DNA from: Albula goreensis | Lineage: Eukaryota > Chordata > Actinopteri > Albuliformes > Albulidae | DNA: 64,000 bases | Reading direction: 5' to 3' | NCBI GenBank assembly: GCA_022829145.1 | Contig: CM040753.1 | Location: forward strand, 10,423,884 to 10,487,883 | Shown here: positions 31,186 through 44,000 of the stretch, piece after piece | How positions within the stretch are numbered: the first letter of the stretch is position 1 | Layout of the letters: each line of letters begins with the position of its first letter | Notes under the pieces: generated by a model | The model's database searches: none | Told to the model about the DNA's origin: nothing | Seen by the model: the letters and a program-made list of their open reading frames with translations, nothing else | Translations under genes and position numbers: made by a program

Positions 31186-32096
31186 TCACACAAAATGTGC
31201 TTCCCTGTGTTCGAATTCCTGCAGGCGCCGTGGGCGGAGTCTCTGGTACACTGGCTTGGCTTCGCTTTGGCTGAGCTCCTCTGGGCTGGAGCTGGGAGAC
31301 TGAGGCTGCGTGGGGGAGATTGGAGACGCGGCCTCCGAGTCCAAGGACACGCCGTCTACAGACTCCTCCACCCCTGACCCCACCTCCTCTGCACTGGTGG
31401 CCATAGCAGCAATGACAGTGGTGGATGTCTTTGCCCCCCCATCGTCAGACTGCTTTGTCCTGCTGCTCTGAGGGGGTTTGTAAAACGTTCCGGGTGGGGG
31501 CTGTAATGTCCGGGAGGCCCGGAACGTGCCGGGTGCCGAATCTGAGTCGACCGCATTTTCGTCCCTTTTCCATGTCCTACCGGGCCTCACCGCTATGGTG
31601 TATGGCTTGTTGGGAAATATGGTACTGGTGGTACTCGGGGTGTAAGAAGCAGGCAAGGAGGCGGACAAGGTCCCGGTTTCTGCGGGCCCACCATCTGAGG
31701 GCATGTTGGCCATGATCATAGCAGTCCTAGGAGTGATGTCATAATGCTTATACTGCTTGTCCCAAGTTCTCCTGAGAGTCTGTGTGTCAATGTATGTGTT
31801 CCGGTAGTAGGTGCTCACTCTAGAGCTGGTCTTCTCGGGTTCCATCGTCTCCTGTATGGCAGGGCTCCGCTCGGTCTCCATGGCATTTCTGGAGTTCCTC
31901 TCATTGACCTGGGCAGGGTTGAGCAGCCGTTCCACAGGCATACTGATCGGCCGGGAAACAAGCTTGGGCCGTGGGGGCCGGAGCTGGACTTTGGTACTGG
32001 TGTGAGTGGGCCTGCCGAACACTAAGGTGGACCTCTGGACCTCCGATAAGCTCTTAGCCAGAATCCCATTGAATTTCTCTGAATCTGCGCCCACAG
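31186..32096 (-). CDS. arhgap29: arhgap29 terminal coding exon
   Basis: 911 nt including the stop. Acceptor CATTGTGCAG. Proline/serine-rich disordered tail with conserved blocks SRPISMPVERLLNPAQVNER and QPPPGTFYKPP. It ends RLRPRRLQEFEHREAHFV, a hydrophobic -F-V C-terminus like the human PDZ ligand that binds PTPL1 (PTPN13). Confidence 0.93.
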
Positions 32097-35000
32097 CTGC
32101 ACAATGAGTAAAAAATAAGGAATTAGAACATAACACACAAATGAAAAAAGAATATTTTAACACCACTACTCTACTGGCCCGCTTAGCACCTCTCTTATAC
32201 TGACCAGGTGCAAACTCCAACACATCGGTCATTGGTTTCACTTCTTTAACTTCGTCCAGCAAATGGGTGGAAGGAATTATGGATGAGTGCCTTTTATATA
32301 CTTTAGCACTCTGCTGTAAATCAGAGGGAGAAAGGGGGAACAAAATCAATCTCTGCTAATAGTGAAAAGGGCTGTTCCATAACCGTGAATGGTTATTAGA
32401 ACTGAAACAAGAGTCAAACAGGAACTTGCCTCTTTGATGTCAACCAGAGACTTGGAGTGCCGGCTTAGCTGCTGCTCCTTCTCCTGAGGGGTCAGTCGTG
32501 ACTCAACCACTTTGGAGGACAAAGGGGAGGTCTCTCTGGCCGAGGGGGAGGTGGACAGTGGGCTAAAGGGCATGTCGAAGATCTTATGGTAGTGACGGAT
32601 CAGTAACTCCACAATTAAAGCCTGGTAGGGGTAGTCTACCAGCGAGGACAGGGAGACCTCGGCATCGGTCTGTCTTGGCTTGATCAGAGTCGGCCCGAAA
32701 ATGATTCCCAGGTTGCTGGCTGTCATTTTATTCTCATCTGCTTTCTCTGTCACCCTGAGAGGGGTAAAAAAACATGGATAAATTAATGAAAAACTGCAGT
32801 TTATACAAGCTCAGTGCAAGGAGGGGATGTATTCTAGCCACAGACATGAAGTTTCAACTGCAAGGCTTTCAATGTAATACCATGTGATTAGACTCAGTCA
32901 GACACACTTTGCATTTGCCACTTTAAGGGCAAATGCAATTAAATCAAAACAGACTTCACATTACAACATAATTTGTACATATCCTCTGAACTACATTCAA
33001 TTGTAGACAAGCAAACATATCCTTTGGAATCTGTTTTTTACATTCTAAAACAGAACAGTGTGTACCCTAAAAGAGAAAAAGTGAGATTGATTGTAACTAA
33101 TCCTACAATTTAAATGTACAAGTAGGGGATACATTTTAACCACTTATGTATAATCTTCACATTTTCTTCTTTGCAACAGCAGTACCGCGTCATAGCAGAC
33201 CTGTGCAGATGTTCAATGAGAAACTGCAGGGTTTTGTAATGGGCTGAGGGCAGCTGACGGAGCAGGTCCTTGATCTTGAAAATGACGCGGTTGAGCTCAA
33301 TGCTGATTTGCACCTGCTCCTCAGCCTGGTCCACAATGATATTCTGGCACTCCTTTGCCAGGCCAATGAAGTCGTTGTAGTAACGGAACAGGATCAGGGG
33401 CTCCGGGAGCTGCACAGGGCCGAAAACAAGTAGTTCAATACAAATGACATGAGTTCAGCTCCTACAGTGTTCCTACAAATAACAGAAGACATTGCATACC
33501 TGTCGGAGGTAAAGTTTGAGGACATTGCTTATGTCATGAGGGTAAAGGTCAGACAATTCGACCAAGTCCTTCCCATTTTCAAAAGCTTGGCAAAGTTTCT
33601 CAACTCGCGACTTTGCTCCATTTACTCGGTAGATACCCTGTAAATGAAATAAAAAACAAATGTATATTTAGCAACACCAAAAAATATTCTCGCCATGGAC
33701 ACTCATCTACTCTGAAAATGAATTTATAGAAACTGCCCACTGACAACAATCAATCTGAGAGCAAGTATTTGAACACAACTTTACCTTGATATTTAGAGCC
33801 CGGTTTTCAATCTCAGAGGTGCACTTCTTGATGATGAAAGGAATTCCATCTGGGTTATTTTTGGTTGCTTGGGCAAAATCAATCCCAAAAAGATGCAACC
33901 TTCCCTGGAGTTTCTTGTGGCCACACTGAATTGCCAGTGTTTCCAAACACTTTTTATGACAAGCTAGAGAACACTATAAACAAAGCAGATAAACATTGTA
34001 AGGTGCAATAATAATGAAAGTGAAATTGAATTAAATGAAGACGACAACTTCTGCTATAATGCATTCAGTCAGGAATTCATCTTCATTTCATTTCAACAAG
34101 GGTTCTATTTTTCAAAATGTTTTCTACTAATTATATTGCAGACACAGGGCTTTTGCACACATCTCGCAGTGATTACCTCCTCGCACTCTGCTCCGTGGAA
34201 CACCACTAGGCTGTCACACTCCCGACACTTGGAGGGGGCACGCAGCTTCCTCAGTTTGTGGGTCTGTGCAGCCTTGGACATCTGAGCATTCCGGAAGGGT
34301 CCAGGAGAGCTGGCTGTCTCCGTCACTATCTCACTCAGGCCTGGGACACACCGGAGGGAGGGGATTAGTGCTGTAGTGCATCTCTGGCCACAGTTACAAC
34401 TGTCATTTTATTCTTTTACTGATGAAATGCCAAGCATGTATACTCATACATACATGCATATGAACATTGATAAATACATGCATACAGACATACATACATG
34501 CATATGAACATTGATAAATACATGCATACAGACATACATACATGCATTTGAACATCTGAGCAGACTGGATTGTCTGCACATTGACTGCAAACAATTCAAC
34601 CAAAAATCACTGCAGTGTGGCAGTGTCCAGCTGTATCCTCTCACTCACCATTGTCTGAAGGAGAGGGCGGCTCTCTGTCATCCAGGTCGTCAGCCGAGGA
34701 CATGGTGCCAGTGGAAGGAGTCCTGGGAAGCCTTCTTTTAAAGTCACCTAAGGAGAGATGCAGAGAGACTGCATGCTCAGCTTAACTGTGGCCCATTCTG
34801 CCACGGAGTCCAGATTTAAAACATTTCCTGCACAGGCCACAGTGGGGGAGATGCACACTGTGTCCAATGCTCTTTGGAAAGTGACCGCCCACAGTGATTA
34901 ACACCTCCATTCAGCTATCGGCCCAGGTGATTCTTCCACTCTTATTTCTGATAATGGCTGGAGTGAAAAGCCCATCTTGGCCAACTCCAAGACAAATTCC

Positions 35001-38000
35001 TGGAATATTTTAACCATTGGACAGTACAGAAATGTGGAGCAAACTGATCTCTTTGTGTCCATTGAAACTTCCACATATGAAACCAATATGAAGATCAACA
35101 GCAACACTTTCCTGAAATTTCATTATAGACAATTACCTTTTAAAGCAACCATAATGGTCTGCATAATTCTGAGTGTGCATTATTTAAAATTGTTAATTAA
35201 TTATACAATCAATGTTCTTATGGAAGTCAAAATGTTCAGTGACTGTGAGATATATATATCTGTATTTCTATACATATAGATGTAGCAACTGCACTGGTGA
35301 CATGGAGGTTATATTATGCAAGTTTTAGTAGAAAAAAACAACAAAAGCTAAGACGCAAATTCCAAATAGTCCAAATATTTTGTCTTGCGCACGTTACTAG
35401 CATGTTTGTACAAGCGTTTAAGCCTCAGAGTGGAGTGACACGTGTTGCTACAGAATCTTCTCTATGTGAGCGAACGAGTCTGATGTAATAGTGGTGAGCC
35501 TTATGAGTGAGGACTGACGGCTTTTTACAAGGGAGGATTCAATGTGTGAGATGCATTTTTTCACCAGCTGTTGAAAAGGTCAGGAGGAGGAGGGACCAGA
35601 AGCAGATGTGCTCAGAGTTTTTTTTGTCAGTTACTGATGGGTGTGGATGGGCCCAGAGGGCTGGCTGCTGAGGACTAAAGCTGTACCTGGGCTGGCGGTG
35701 GGGGAGTCCATGGAGCGGGATTCACTGCTCCCCCCTGCACTCTCCGAATCGCTGCACATCCCCCCTCCTTGGCTGCCCGTGGCCCAGGGTCGGAATGGCC
35801 CCTGATTCCTCAGTGCTGAAATAGACAGGGTTTCACTATGCTATGCCTTTTCAGTTCTCTCACGTTCCCCATGCTCCTTGCCAGGGTTCAGTATTACACT
35901 GCATTTATGAGAATTAAAATGAGTAATCAATTCCCACTTGAGCTTCACTTTACCCCTTCTCATTTCTGCTTGAATCCATACATCATGTTAATGAGTTTGT
36001 CCTTTCTGCTCAAACCCAATATGCAGCTATGGACATGAGGGACCTCATTAGCACACATTAGGCAGATTAAATGTTTAAAGGTTTCCATTACATATGAACA
36101 CTACAAGAGTTCAAACCTAAAGGACTATGAATGCCTATTACAGAAATCACACTGGAACCTAACTGATAATATTCCAAATAGCAAGTAACTACAGGAAATC
36201 ACAAACAAGTAGTGTGTAATCATTTAAAACAATCCAATTCTGTTATACATTCTTGAGGTACAAGATAGGCTACCATTATCTTTTTTCCCAAATCTTTTAG
36301 AAAATAGACTAACATGATATTGCATTGTTGAGAATCGCTTTTCACAAAACACAGTCATAAGGCTCAAACCAAAATAGCCGAAACTTAAACAATAAACACT
36401 CACATTTCTTACAAAACAAAATTATCTGACTTATCTACGTGTAGTGGTAGAATCTGGCCCATTTGGATTTGCAATTTAACAGCACTGCCATTTGGGGACA
36501 GGACCAATGTGTTTCCCATATTTATATGGTGGCAAGGGGAAATCACTGACCAGCGATCTAACAAGCATCTCAATTCAGATCATAAAGAAATCTGCAGAAA
36601 ATTGATTTGTCTTGACTTTGCAGGCACATTAAAGCTGGACTCTGAGCCAGATAAGGACATGGTACAATCTCTGAACACACTGATGATTTCACTTCACTGT
36701 GAACAGCACTAAAATGAGGAATGACTGGAGGTCATGTGAACAACCACTCAGCCTCACCCCATCTAACCCTGGACCATCCCTCCCAATTCACACCTATTAC
36801 CTGAGGTCATTGTCAGCCAATGTGGTGCTAATGTAGTCATTTACTGCTTCTGTTCATGACAAGCCAGGCCACTCACTTTCCTGAGTTTATTGGACCATAA
36901 ATACCAGCATGTAATGGGTGAAGGTGTATCTTTCAAGATATCAAGGCTTGCTTGTATGCAGGAATTATATGACATTTGTTGTCATAAATAAAATGAAAAC
37001 CCATTTGCTAATTCTACAGTCAACTGATTTGTCAAGTATATTGGTCAAAGTCTGATTGTAATGCAGACGAATTTGTTTATTACATCCACAGTATGTTAAT
37101 TCCGTGATTGCTTTTGTTCTTTTCATTTTATTCCAACTGATTAATTTTTTGATGCATTAGTGACTTCAGTATACAAAGTATAAAGTACAGTTTTAAAAAA
37201 AAAAACCTTTGAATAAACCAATAGGGCAGTAACATAGCATTAGTAAATGTGCTTTAGCTTGCAATGAAGCAACTTAAGTCGAATCCTGTACAATGGTCAG
37301 AGAATGTAGCAGATGTACAATGGCTTAGATACCTTGGATGTCGGTGCTGCTGTTGGACCTTCTCTCCCCAATCTTTCCAGGCCGCACTGGACTCTCGACC
37401 TCGTCTGCGCTGTGGAAATCGCCTGAGGTGACTGACATCTGTGACAAATTGCCGTGAGAAGAGCTGCTCATTGATCGCTTTGTAAAGGATAATCTGCAGG
37501 ACGAGAAGGCAAAAGCACACTCAGCAATACGGCAATAAAAAAGAAAGGGCTGTACAGAAAGAAACGAGCAAGTGACACTGAATTTAAAATCAAACCCTAT
37601 ATAAGATTAAAAGTCCTCTAATACAGCACAATGTGTATATTTATCTAGCTTGTTTATTCAGGAAGTTGCTAATTGACTGAATCAGGCATAAGATAACTCC
37701 TGTGCTGCATTGTGGTGCCATTCCTAAAGAAGGAAGTCAGATTGATAAAGAGACTCATGTAGAGAGGAAATCTTGGGAGTCCTGGATGCTGAAAATATGG
37801 GGAACTGGCTCATGAAACCAAGCCCCTGACTTTGAAACAGGAAAAAAAATAGTAATGTGCCCAAATTGCATTTTGTTAAAATGACTCCACAAACATATGT
37901 GCCTATACTTGGGGAAAAAATAAAATAAAAATAATGATTTAGCACATAAAGACCACCCAGCAGCAGCCTAAACCATTAGGTGCCTTAAACAGAGGTAAGC

Positions 38001-41000
38001 TGCTGTGATTTCTTTTTCAGTCAGCATTGGTGGGCGTTACAGCAGAGCAGCGAATACACAGCGTCTCACACTTGTGTTTCTCAAACAGATATTTCCTGAG
38101 GAAGGCCTCCAGGCATGCGCTCAATTGTAACTCACTCCCTCGTCTCTGCTAAGCAGCCTCACACAGAAAAGCCAGTGGTTTCGTAAAAGGTGGGTGGCCG
38201 TGGCACTTTAAAAAGTAAAACACTGGCCTGTTTTTACAAGAGTGTTGATATTTTTCCCTGTCTACATCCCCGACAAACATTTCACACACGCAAAACACAA
38301 ATTCACAACCAATTCAGAAATAAAAAGTAACTTGTTTGTTTCCATACCAACATAACATTATTCCTTAACAGCCAACATACACATTCACTGCAAACAGCCT
38401 GTGTTGACCTTGAATGATATAAACAATTTTTTAGTCTACTCTATACACACACAGCTAAGTACAGCCAATTAAACTTAATGGCTGTATCAAGTTATTCCCA
38501 TCCTGGACAGCTGAATTTCCACAAAATGCATTTTAATACACAGAAATCATATAACACATAACTATCAAAGCAGCACAGCAGAATCAACCTAAAGGGTGAC
38601 TTTAAGTTGCTGTGCCTCCATGGATGAAGCATTTGGCATGGCTGACTCACACTGAGTTCTGAGGGCCCTGGCCATCAAAAGAAAAGGACTCCACTCGACT
38701 GCTGTCTTTGGGCAGGCTCTTGACGAATTCCGAATACTGCTGACCCGGTTCATACAGCTTAGCGTTCTCGCAGAGGGACTGGTAGTTGACAGGGAGGGAG
38801 ACCACCTGAGCTTGCTGCATCTGGAACCAGTTGACCGTCACCTGCACAAGCGCACATGGGGAGTGGTCAGAGGCTGCTCATAGCACAGCATATATTAGAC
38901 TCGTAGCTCTACTGTCCGTGCAGAGCTGGATCACAAATATAAACACTACCCACGTTTTGACTGAGGCACATATACAAACTCACCGCTTTCAAAGTCAGGT
39001 CACACTGAAACACCAGCTCACGAATCTGCGTCAGGATTTCACTTTTGCCATTCGCTAGTTCAACCCTCTTTACACCAACATCGGCTATGCAGGCCTTGAA
39101 GTGGTCGTTAGCCTCTTCAGCCTGAAGTGAGAAGAACAAAAATGTTAATTCTGTTAACTCTAAACTTAACATTTGTTCCAAAACCACAACTGTAAACTAT
39201 TACTAACAACAGTTATAAACCACATGGTAACCTACAGACAGACATAAACTAAACCTTTGCCATGAAAATATTTTGTTGATGCTACACCTGTTTGCTAAGT
39301 ACAGAGAACCACCGTAAGTATCCTTCTGGAATTCAAGAGCAGTGTTTACTTGTTGTTCCTTTGCTTTAGTAATTCACTTGGACACTTGGACTATGGACTT
39401 GACCAAGATGGCTGATACTGATTTGCTGATGTGAAACTATCAACTTCCCTATGAGGAGAAACAAGTGCAACAGGCTGATGATTCTTCATCACACAAAGAG
39501 GACAAAGTGGTAGGGCTTCACCTTCTGTAGGGCCTCCTCCTCCAGCCTCCGTCTCTTCTCCAGCTGCTTGCCTCCTGCGCCCAGCTGTTCCTCCTCCGCC
39601 CGGCTGGTGGAGAAGCGGGCCTTCTCATACTCCTCCCGCCTCTGTGCCTGTAGGAGCCTGGCCTTCTTCAGCGCGCTGTCTGCCTCTTGCTGCATGATAG
39701 GAAATCCACATCAGCCTTTCACAACATTGCTGACTCATAGCTTTTGACTTCCTACTATTCAGCCACAGTGCAAACACACACACACACACACACACACAAC
39801 AAACTCACACACAACCCTGCAAACACTTTCACCAGCACCTCAGACTACAAATGATAGAACACACCAATGCAATCCGGATAAACTGAAAACCATAAATTAG
39901 CATGATTCTAACAACAACAAAATCACTCCAAATGCACACACATGCATGTGCAAATATATACTATCATACAGCATACCAACACAGATGAACAGCATCTCCT
40001 GTTGAACTCAACACTGGAGCTTTTTTTTTGCTGAAAGCTTGATACCCTCTCCATCTGATTTTTCCACCCACTTGACAGTCAAAAGGCATTAAGTCTCATG
40101 AAGTTTCATGAAGCGATTCAAACTGAAAGCATGACGTCAGACCCACAGAACCTAGATTCTGAAAGCTGAGAACATGAAGCTAAAATGAATATACCCACCA
40201 TTTTCTTCTGCTCCCTCTGCCACTGCTCTTTGATTTCTTTCCTGCGTTTATCAAGCTCATTCTTGCGGGCCAACAGAGGCTAGAGAACATGAAGAAACAC
40301 AGAGTCATATCTTTGGTTAAATAATCTACACATGCAGGACACACTACATGCCAAGCACACACAGGAAATTATTAGTTACCATTAATGGTGAAAGACCCAA
40401 CAAAAAAATGATATTTTTAAAAACAGCTGGAACACAAACAGAAACTCTCTCTTACCTGAATGAATTTGTTGGACTGAAGGGCTGCAGCCGTCTGAAGCAG
40501 GAGTTGACTGTACTCAATGTCATTTTTAAAGGCTGATACGTAAATTTCCCGGAATGGCATGTATTCCTTCGCAATGAGAGAAAAAAAGAAAAATAAAAAA
40601 CATTCTTTAAAATGTTGGAAAAATTTGGGAACATTTCATGAAAACATTATTTAATGAATAAGTAAAATTAAAATGGGAGATTTTACAAAATTCCATAAGT
40701 GCAACAGGTACACACTAATATCAATAAATAATCCTCAAACGCCTCATTGAGGCATATTAATGTAAAGAGGATATCAATGTAAATCAATTACCTGTTGACC
40801 TGCAAGTGTTTTCGCAGATTCAGCCATTTTCGCAAAGCTTTTTGCACATTCGATATCTGAAAGCAGAGGTGGTGGTTACCAAATGCACTTATCTGCACAA
40901 AATAGGAGTATTCCATCCATCAAACTACCCACAGATAGAAGTTCTTCCAGAGTACATCACTCATACTATATGTCAGTGTCCATCCTCAGCTCGTTGTTTC

Positions 41001-44000
41001 ACCAGGAATGTTACTTTAGATGCAGACACAAGATACAAAGAAAATTCAGAAAATGCTAGCTTAATTGCCAGGCGAGGTTTTAAGAGTTTTAAAGGAGGCC
41101 ATGGTGAAATGTCATGTTCAGGGATGAGTGTGACAGATGGGGCCCCCAGGCAATTAGAAGGATAGAGAGAAGAGAGCGATAGGAGGAGCACTGTGGCAGC
41201 AGCCAACTCACCAAGGTTCAGCCTCTTCTCCACCCAAGCCAGGACATCTTTGGTGTACTTGGACCAAGCCTTGGCGTAGAGCAGCGCCGATTCCACGCCG
41301 CTGTCATTGATCAGCAGCGCCTCATCCACCTCCTCTGCGCGTGCCGGCGGGGGCGGCGGCCCTGCGGACACATCCGAGAATTCGGAGAAGGTGAGGGAGC
41401 GGCGCCGTAGCATGCCTCCGGCCCTCATCGCCCCGGTGCTCTGACTCAGCGGGCGCACCAGGGAGAGTAAAGCTCCCGTGACCTTGGGCGCGGGGGCCAC
41501 CTTAATTCCCACTGACACTAAGCGGGACCGACAGGGATTTCATTCCCCCGTAATATGACGGCCCCTGATAGGCCGGTATGAATTCCGGGCACTGCTGCAA
41601 TGGTGCCAATCAGCGTTCTGTTAGCCGTTAGCGGCACTCTTGGCTCAATTTGGTATGTCCTGTGCTGCTGGGCTTCACAGCTGCATGACATCTGATGACG
41701 GCCACACATGTGTTTCTCATCTCTGACAAAAACTTCTAAACCGCCAAAGAATGTCAGCGATTCAGGACAACCACTGCACATCCTAACTTCACAAAAACAG
41801 TACAGGGATGGGGGGGGGAGTGAAGAAAGCATTCCAACACTTTATCACTGGAGATGACAGGGCATATCAGCAGTGTTTGAACATTTGTGAAATGGACAGG
41901 AGAAACAGCTTCAAGGTGAAAATATCTTACCTGCCAGGTCATCTTTCTCAGGGACAGATGTTCCAGACTCAACTGAAAGGTTCTCGAAAGACTGGAACAC
42001 AAAACAATCTGTTTTAAATAGGAGAACCCGACAAACAGCAAATCTATGGCAGAGTGAATCCACGGATTAATTACATCATGTTCTTAGCTGTAACAAAGCT
42101 GGCCTTTGTTTTCCTCTTTAGGGTGAAAAACAGGTCTTTGATTCACATTTTATACGTGTCAAGGTCTAAAGCAGCAGAATTAGACGGCTCACCCGACTTC
42201 TCCGGGTCTCCGGGAGGCCCAGTGCTGATCCGCTGTCTACATCTCCCATAAGGAAGTCAGACACTCTGCAGGATGACAACAAGGCACAGGTTCACTCAGT
42301 AATCTGCAGCTGAAAAACTCCATTACATAATCACCTGCCTGAACTGTAACAGTTTACATCTGACCTGCAGGGTGAGGTCATGGGGGAAAGGCAGCATCTA
42401 AGCTTTCACTGACCCTCCAAATCACTATCACAATCCCAATACAATTAGGGCCTTCCGTTTGAAGCACAGCGAGATACCTCATAATAAACTGAGAGTACTT
42501 TTGATTTGTTTGGCAGGTTGCCTACATTATAGACACAAACACAGAGTCAACTAAGATTAATTTTTCTTTACTTCGGTGGTACTTACACATTGCCAAAAGT
42601 AAATGCCAATGTGTCGATAGAAGCAAAAATCTCGCTGAAAAGGTTCTGTTTATTTTCTTCATTCACTTCTTTGAAGTTCACACCTGCAAAAAATAATAAT
42701 AAAAAAAGCACACAAGAAAAATTAAATAATATTGACAGAAAATGTCTTTCGGAAGCTAAATGAGGCATTCAGTACAGGTGTTTTTAACAGATGAGATGAT
42801 AATTACCCTGAAATGTTTCATATAGTATTTTATCACTTTAAAAAATCTGACTCTCTGTATTGCCGCAAAAAAAGTCACAGTTTTTTTTTATTTTTTTTTA
42901 CTTTGGGCTGGCAACAGTCTAAATCCACCAAGCTGTGTTAATAGGGTCATTCCACAGCTCCAGCTGTAATCTGGTGAAACATCGATTTCCTGCTGAGAGT
43001 CTAAACACTCTAATGGGTGAAAAAGAAAGAGGGAAAAAACACCAACATAAACAACCCATAATCAGAGTCTCCACAATAAACTTCCTCTCTGACTCAAACA
43101 AGCAAGGAGGGAAAATAAACCTGCAGAATGTCACTGGAGACGCACAGGCAATAGCAAAACCACTGACGCCATCCCCTTTAAACAGATCTGACATCCTCAG
43201 CCCTTCCTCTCTGCTCAACAATGGCTGTTTCTAGAAATCCAAAAACTTGGCCAGAGGTGAGGGAAGATAAAAACTATAACAGGCATATAGGAAGAGTTAA
43301 AACTTACCAAAAGGCACGGTCGTCCTTTTTTTTTTTTTTTTTTAACCGTAATTTTGGATTTTACCTCTACTTTTATCAAGTCACAGACTGTCTCTTATTA
43401 CAGTACAGCACACAAAAGGTAGGTTTAGATTTTCACAGTTAAAGTTCAACCAACTGCCCATATGTCCTACCACAAAAATATGAGTCTTCTGGAAGAACGA
43501 AGCATCAAAACTCTGTTTTTGTAAAAGATCCACATGTAATGTACTGTGATAAACAGGAAATAGCGGAGCAGAGAGACACATGCAGCAGGCATGAAGCAGC
43601 CTTGTAGCCCCGAGACGGGCCCTGCGCAGAGCTGTAAAACTCACCTTCTGCCGCGGTTTCCTGTCTGCACGTTACTCTGCCACAGGAAATACTCCAGCAC
43701 AGCTTGCACTCTCTGATTCAAACCAACGTTTAACCCTGCCTCTGTGACTTATCCACGCCTAAGTCTTCCCATCCAAATCCCACAGCCCAACGCTAAACAA
43801 TCGTCCTGTGGTTCCAGCCCAAACCGCCACTGGATTTGTTCCCGGTTCGGAGTGAGAGAGAGGGACAGAAACAGAGAAAGAGAGAAACAGACTGAGAGAG
43901 AGTGTGAACTCCTTCACTGTTCATCCATTTTCTGAGCTTACACCCTCCAGATACAAGAGTCTTCCAACAAGAGAGTTTTTACCTATGTCCTCCTAAAAAG

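Noticed and set aside
31425-32025. Forward open frames over the arhgap29 last exon
   Set aside because: Antisense shadows of a GC-rich coding exon; the minus frame has clear homology.
33965-33973. Acceptor CTCTAG for the arhgap29 C1 exon
   Set aside because: Would delete the CSL residues of the C1 zinc site and break frame; the TTTATAG acceptor 9 bases upstream restores them.
34445-34555. CRISPR-like repeat array
   Set aside because: Copies are directly adjacent with no unique spacers; a minisatellite in a vertebrate intron.
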